Assembly (NCBI GenBank): GCA_902491795.1
Contig: CABUIX010000075.1
Span: 1 to 7,300, forward strand
Length of the DNA stretch: 7,300 nt
From: an uncultured Bacteroidales bacterium
Lineage (GTDB): Bacteria; Bacteroidota; Bacteroidia; Bacteroidales; UBA932
Direction of reading: 5' to 3'
Below, one piece after another: positions 6,091-7,300 of this stretch. The notes below the pieces were generated by a model, which was not told the origin of the DNA, did no database searches, and saw nothing but the letters and a program-made list of their open reading frames with translations. Position 1 is the first letter of the stretch; every line of letters starts with the position of its first letter. The position numbers and the translations under genes are program-made.

Positions 6091-7072
6091 ATATTCCGGA
6101 GCCGGCAACGATTTCATCGTACTGGCCGACGGCATCATCAGGCAGGATGCTGGAGAATGCGGACTGCCTTCCGATATCGGCGAATACAGAAAGCCCGAGG
6201 TAATCAGCCGTCTGTGCGACCGCAAGACGGGAATAAGGGCAGCCGACGGCCGCATCGGAGCCGACGGGCTGATGATACTTTCGCTTCCCGAAGGCCGCAC
6301 CCGATCTGCTGATTTCCGCATGGAATACTACAATTCCGACGGTTCGGGAGGCATGATGTGCGGAAACGGAGGCCGCTGCATAGTGGCATTCGCGGACTTT
6401 CTCGGAATACGGCCGCACAACGGAGCTGAATATGTCTTCGAGGCGCCCGACGGCATGCACTCAGGCGAAATCCTCTCGAAAAGCGGGAACCGCTGCACGG
6501 TGAGGCTCAAGATGATAGACGCATTCGGCCTGCGCAGGGTCCTCGGAGGATGGTTCCTGAATACAGGGACGCGCCATTTCGTGCTGTTCACAGGTGATGT
6601 GGACGCGATAGACGTGGAAAGCGAAGGCGCAAGACTGCGTCACGACCCGGAGTTCGCTCCCGAGGGAGCAAATGTCAACTTCGTCTCGCAGACCGGCGAC
6701 GGGTCGCTCAGGATACGCACCTTCGAGAAGGGAGTGGAGGCGGAGACGCTCGCGTGCGGAACCGGCATCACCGCTGCGGCAATCGCAGCCTGGTATGCTG
6801 GAATCTCCCCGGACGAAGGACAAGACATCTCTGCAAACGACTCACAAGGCACCTCGCAGGGCCCGCGCCACAGCACTCATGTCCACTACAGGCTGCATGC
6901 ACGCATCGACGACCTTTCGGTCGACTTCTCACCCGCCACCGGCAGTGCGGAGTCACGAAACGGCGAGCAGCAGCCGCAGGGCAATTCCTCCGCCGGGATT
7001 CACTATCAAGATTCGGAAGGGACAATCGCCACCGGAGTCTACCTCACCGGTCCGGCCGAAAAGATAGACTGA
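6068..7072 (+). CDS. dapF: Diaminopimelate epimerase with unusual insertions
   Basis: DapF converts LL- to meso-diaminopimelate for peptidoglycan and lysine synthesis without a cofactor, using two cysteines. Both are present: Cys98 in MMCGNGGRC (96-104) and Cys230 in ETLACGTG (226-233). YKYSGAGNDF (7-16), EYYNSDGS (86-93) and the closing YLTGPA (325-330) also fit the family. The 334-residue length is well above the usual 270-280. Extra material appears as a short insert at 57-63, splitting the normally contiguous GIGADGL motif, and as two hydrophilic, G/S/Q/N-rich stretches near the C-terminus (about 246-271 and 289-317) flanking a core beta-strand. The reading frame is unbroken. The ATG at 6068 is chosen over an in-frame TTG at 6062; it overlaps the aminotransferase gene by 23 nt. 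This is the last gene of the cluster. Confidence 0.93.
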   Translation: MSSIHLYKYSGAGNDFIVLADGIIRQDAGECGLPSDIGEYRKPEVISRLCDRKTGIRAADGRIGADGLMILSLPEGRTRSADFRMEYYNSDGSGGMMCGNGGRCIVAFADFLGIRPHNGAEYVFEAPDGMHSGEILSKSGNRCTVRLKMIDAFGLRRVLGGWFLNTGTRHFVLFTGDVDAIDVESEGARLRHDPEFAPEGANVNFVSQTGDGSLRIRTFEKGVEAETLACGTGITAAAIAAWYAGISPDEGQDISANDSQGTSQGPRHSTHVHYRLHARIDDLSVDFSPATGSAESRNGEQQPQGNSSAGIHYQDSEGTIATGVYLTGPAEKID

Positions 7073-7083
7073 GCTCAAACACA

Positions 7084-7104
7084 AGCCTTCGGCAGACGAA
7101 GGCT
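7084..7104. terminator. Inverted repeat between convergent genes, probable terminator
   Basis: AGCCTTCG (7084-7091) and CGAAGGCT (7097-7104) form a perfect 8-bp stem with a 5-nt loop, starting directly after the stop codon of the minus-strand gene and 12 nt after the dapF stop. On the minus strand it is followed by the moderately T-rich TTGTGTTTG, so it best fits a terminator for that gene. On the plus strand no T tract follows, so action on the dapF transcript is uncertain. Confidence 0.65.
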
Positions 7105-7300
7105 CTACAGGCGCAGCCCTATCGACACCACGGGATAGACTCCCCCGAATACCGACGATGTCCCGTACGGCTTCAGGTACTCAACCCCCAGCCCCACGAA
7201 CATACGCCATGTCTGCCCCGGCATCACATACTCCCCCATCACACGCACATGCCACCAGTTGTCTCCTCCCTTGCCCAGCGTCGTCATCCCGGACAGCGAC
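7105..7300 (-). CDS. Probable outer-membrane beta-barrel protein, C-terminal end (runs off the right edge)
   Basis: The minus-strand frame is open from the window edge to a TAG at 7107-7105, giving 64 codons. The protein end shows alternating hydrophobic and polar residues in short strands: WWHVRVMGEYVMPG, then WRMFVGLGVEYLKPYG, then a closing strand VYPVVSIGLRL. Aromatic residues sit at strand ends with glycine-rich turns between. This is the look of the last strands of an outer-membrane beta-barrel, although the terminal residue is Leu rather than the more common Phe. The family cannot be named from this fragment, and the signal peptide and start lie outside the window. An internal ATG at 7287-7285 is not taken as the start because the frame continues upstream of it to the edge. 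It converges on dapF with a 32-nt gap. Confidence 0.65.
   Translation of the reverse strand, partial: SLSGMTTLGKGGDNWWHVRVMGEYVMPGQTWRMFVGLGVEYLKPYGTSSVFGGVYPVVSIGLRL

Noticed and set aside
6672..7067. Alternative plus-strand frame of 131 codons inside dapF
   Set aside because: It lies entirely in another frame of dapF, is Arg/Ser/Pro-rich as expected of a GC-rich shadow, and the dapF frame keeps the YLTGPA ending.
7073..7104. Classical intrinsic terminator for dapF on the plus strand
   Set aside because: The stem is perfect but no T tract follows on the plus strand, so only termination of the minus-strand gene is well supported.

Overview
The window looks like a GC-rich member of the Bacteroidota, probably the order Bacteroidales. 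The evidence is two perfect matches to the Bacteroidetes -7 promoter consensus (TAnnTTTG), start regions that do not depend on Shine-Dalgarno sequences, and protein variants typical of the phylum (CdaA, MutS2, the 'GVEAETLACGTG' style of DapF). The genus cannot be fixed from sequence alone. No mobile element, CRISPR array, tRNA or rRNA was seen.

Layout. Bases 1-49 (minus strand) hold the first 16 codons of ribosomal protein L3 (rplC), reading out of the window. Bases 50-191 are an AT-rich divergent control region with two back-to-back promoters, one for rplC and one for the genes to the right. From 192 to 7072 six genes run on the plus strand with almost no gaps: cdaA (c-di-AMP synthase), mutS2, yraN, manC (mannose-1-phosphate guanylyltransferase), a PLP-dependent aminotransferase of unassigned substrate, and dapF (diaminopimelate epimerase). 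Junctions are a 4-nt overlap, a 3-nt gap, an 8-nt overlap, a 25-nt gap and a 23-nt overlap, so they are very likely one transcription unit driven by the promoter at 143-172. A perfect inverted repeat at 7084-7104 separates dapF from a convergent minus-strand gene, the C-terminal end of a probable outer-membrane beta-barrel protein (7105-7300).

How the genes may work together (inference). cdaA makes a second messenger that in other bacteria is tied to cell-wall and osmotic homeostasis. manC supplies GDP-mannose for surface glycans and dapF supplies meso-diaminopimelate for peptidoglycan and lysine. mutS2 and yraN are nucleic-acid maintenance genes. The unit therefore mixes signalling, DNA maintenance and envelope precursor supply, and its promoter abuts that of a ribosomal protein gene. 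Most of the window is housekeeping. I found no clear new system. The most unusual points are the divergent promoter pair, rplC without rpsJ next to it, and the insertions in dapF.
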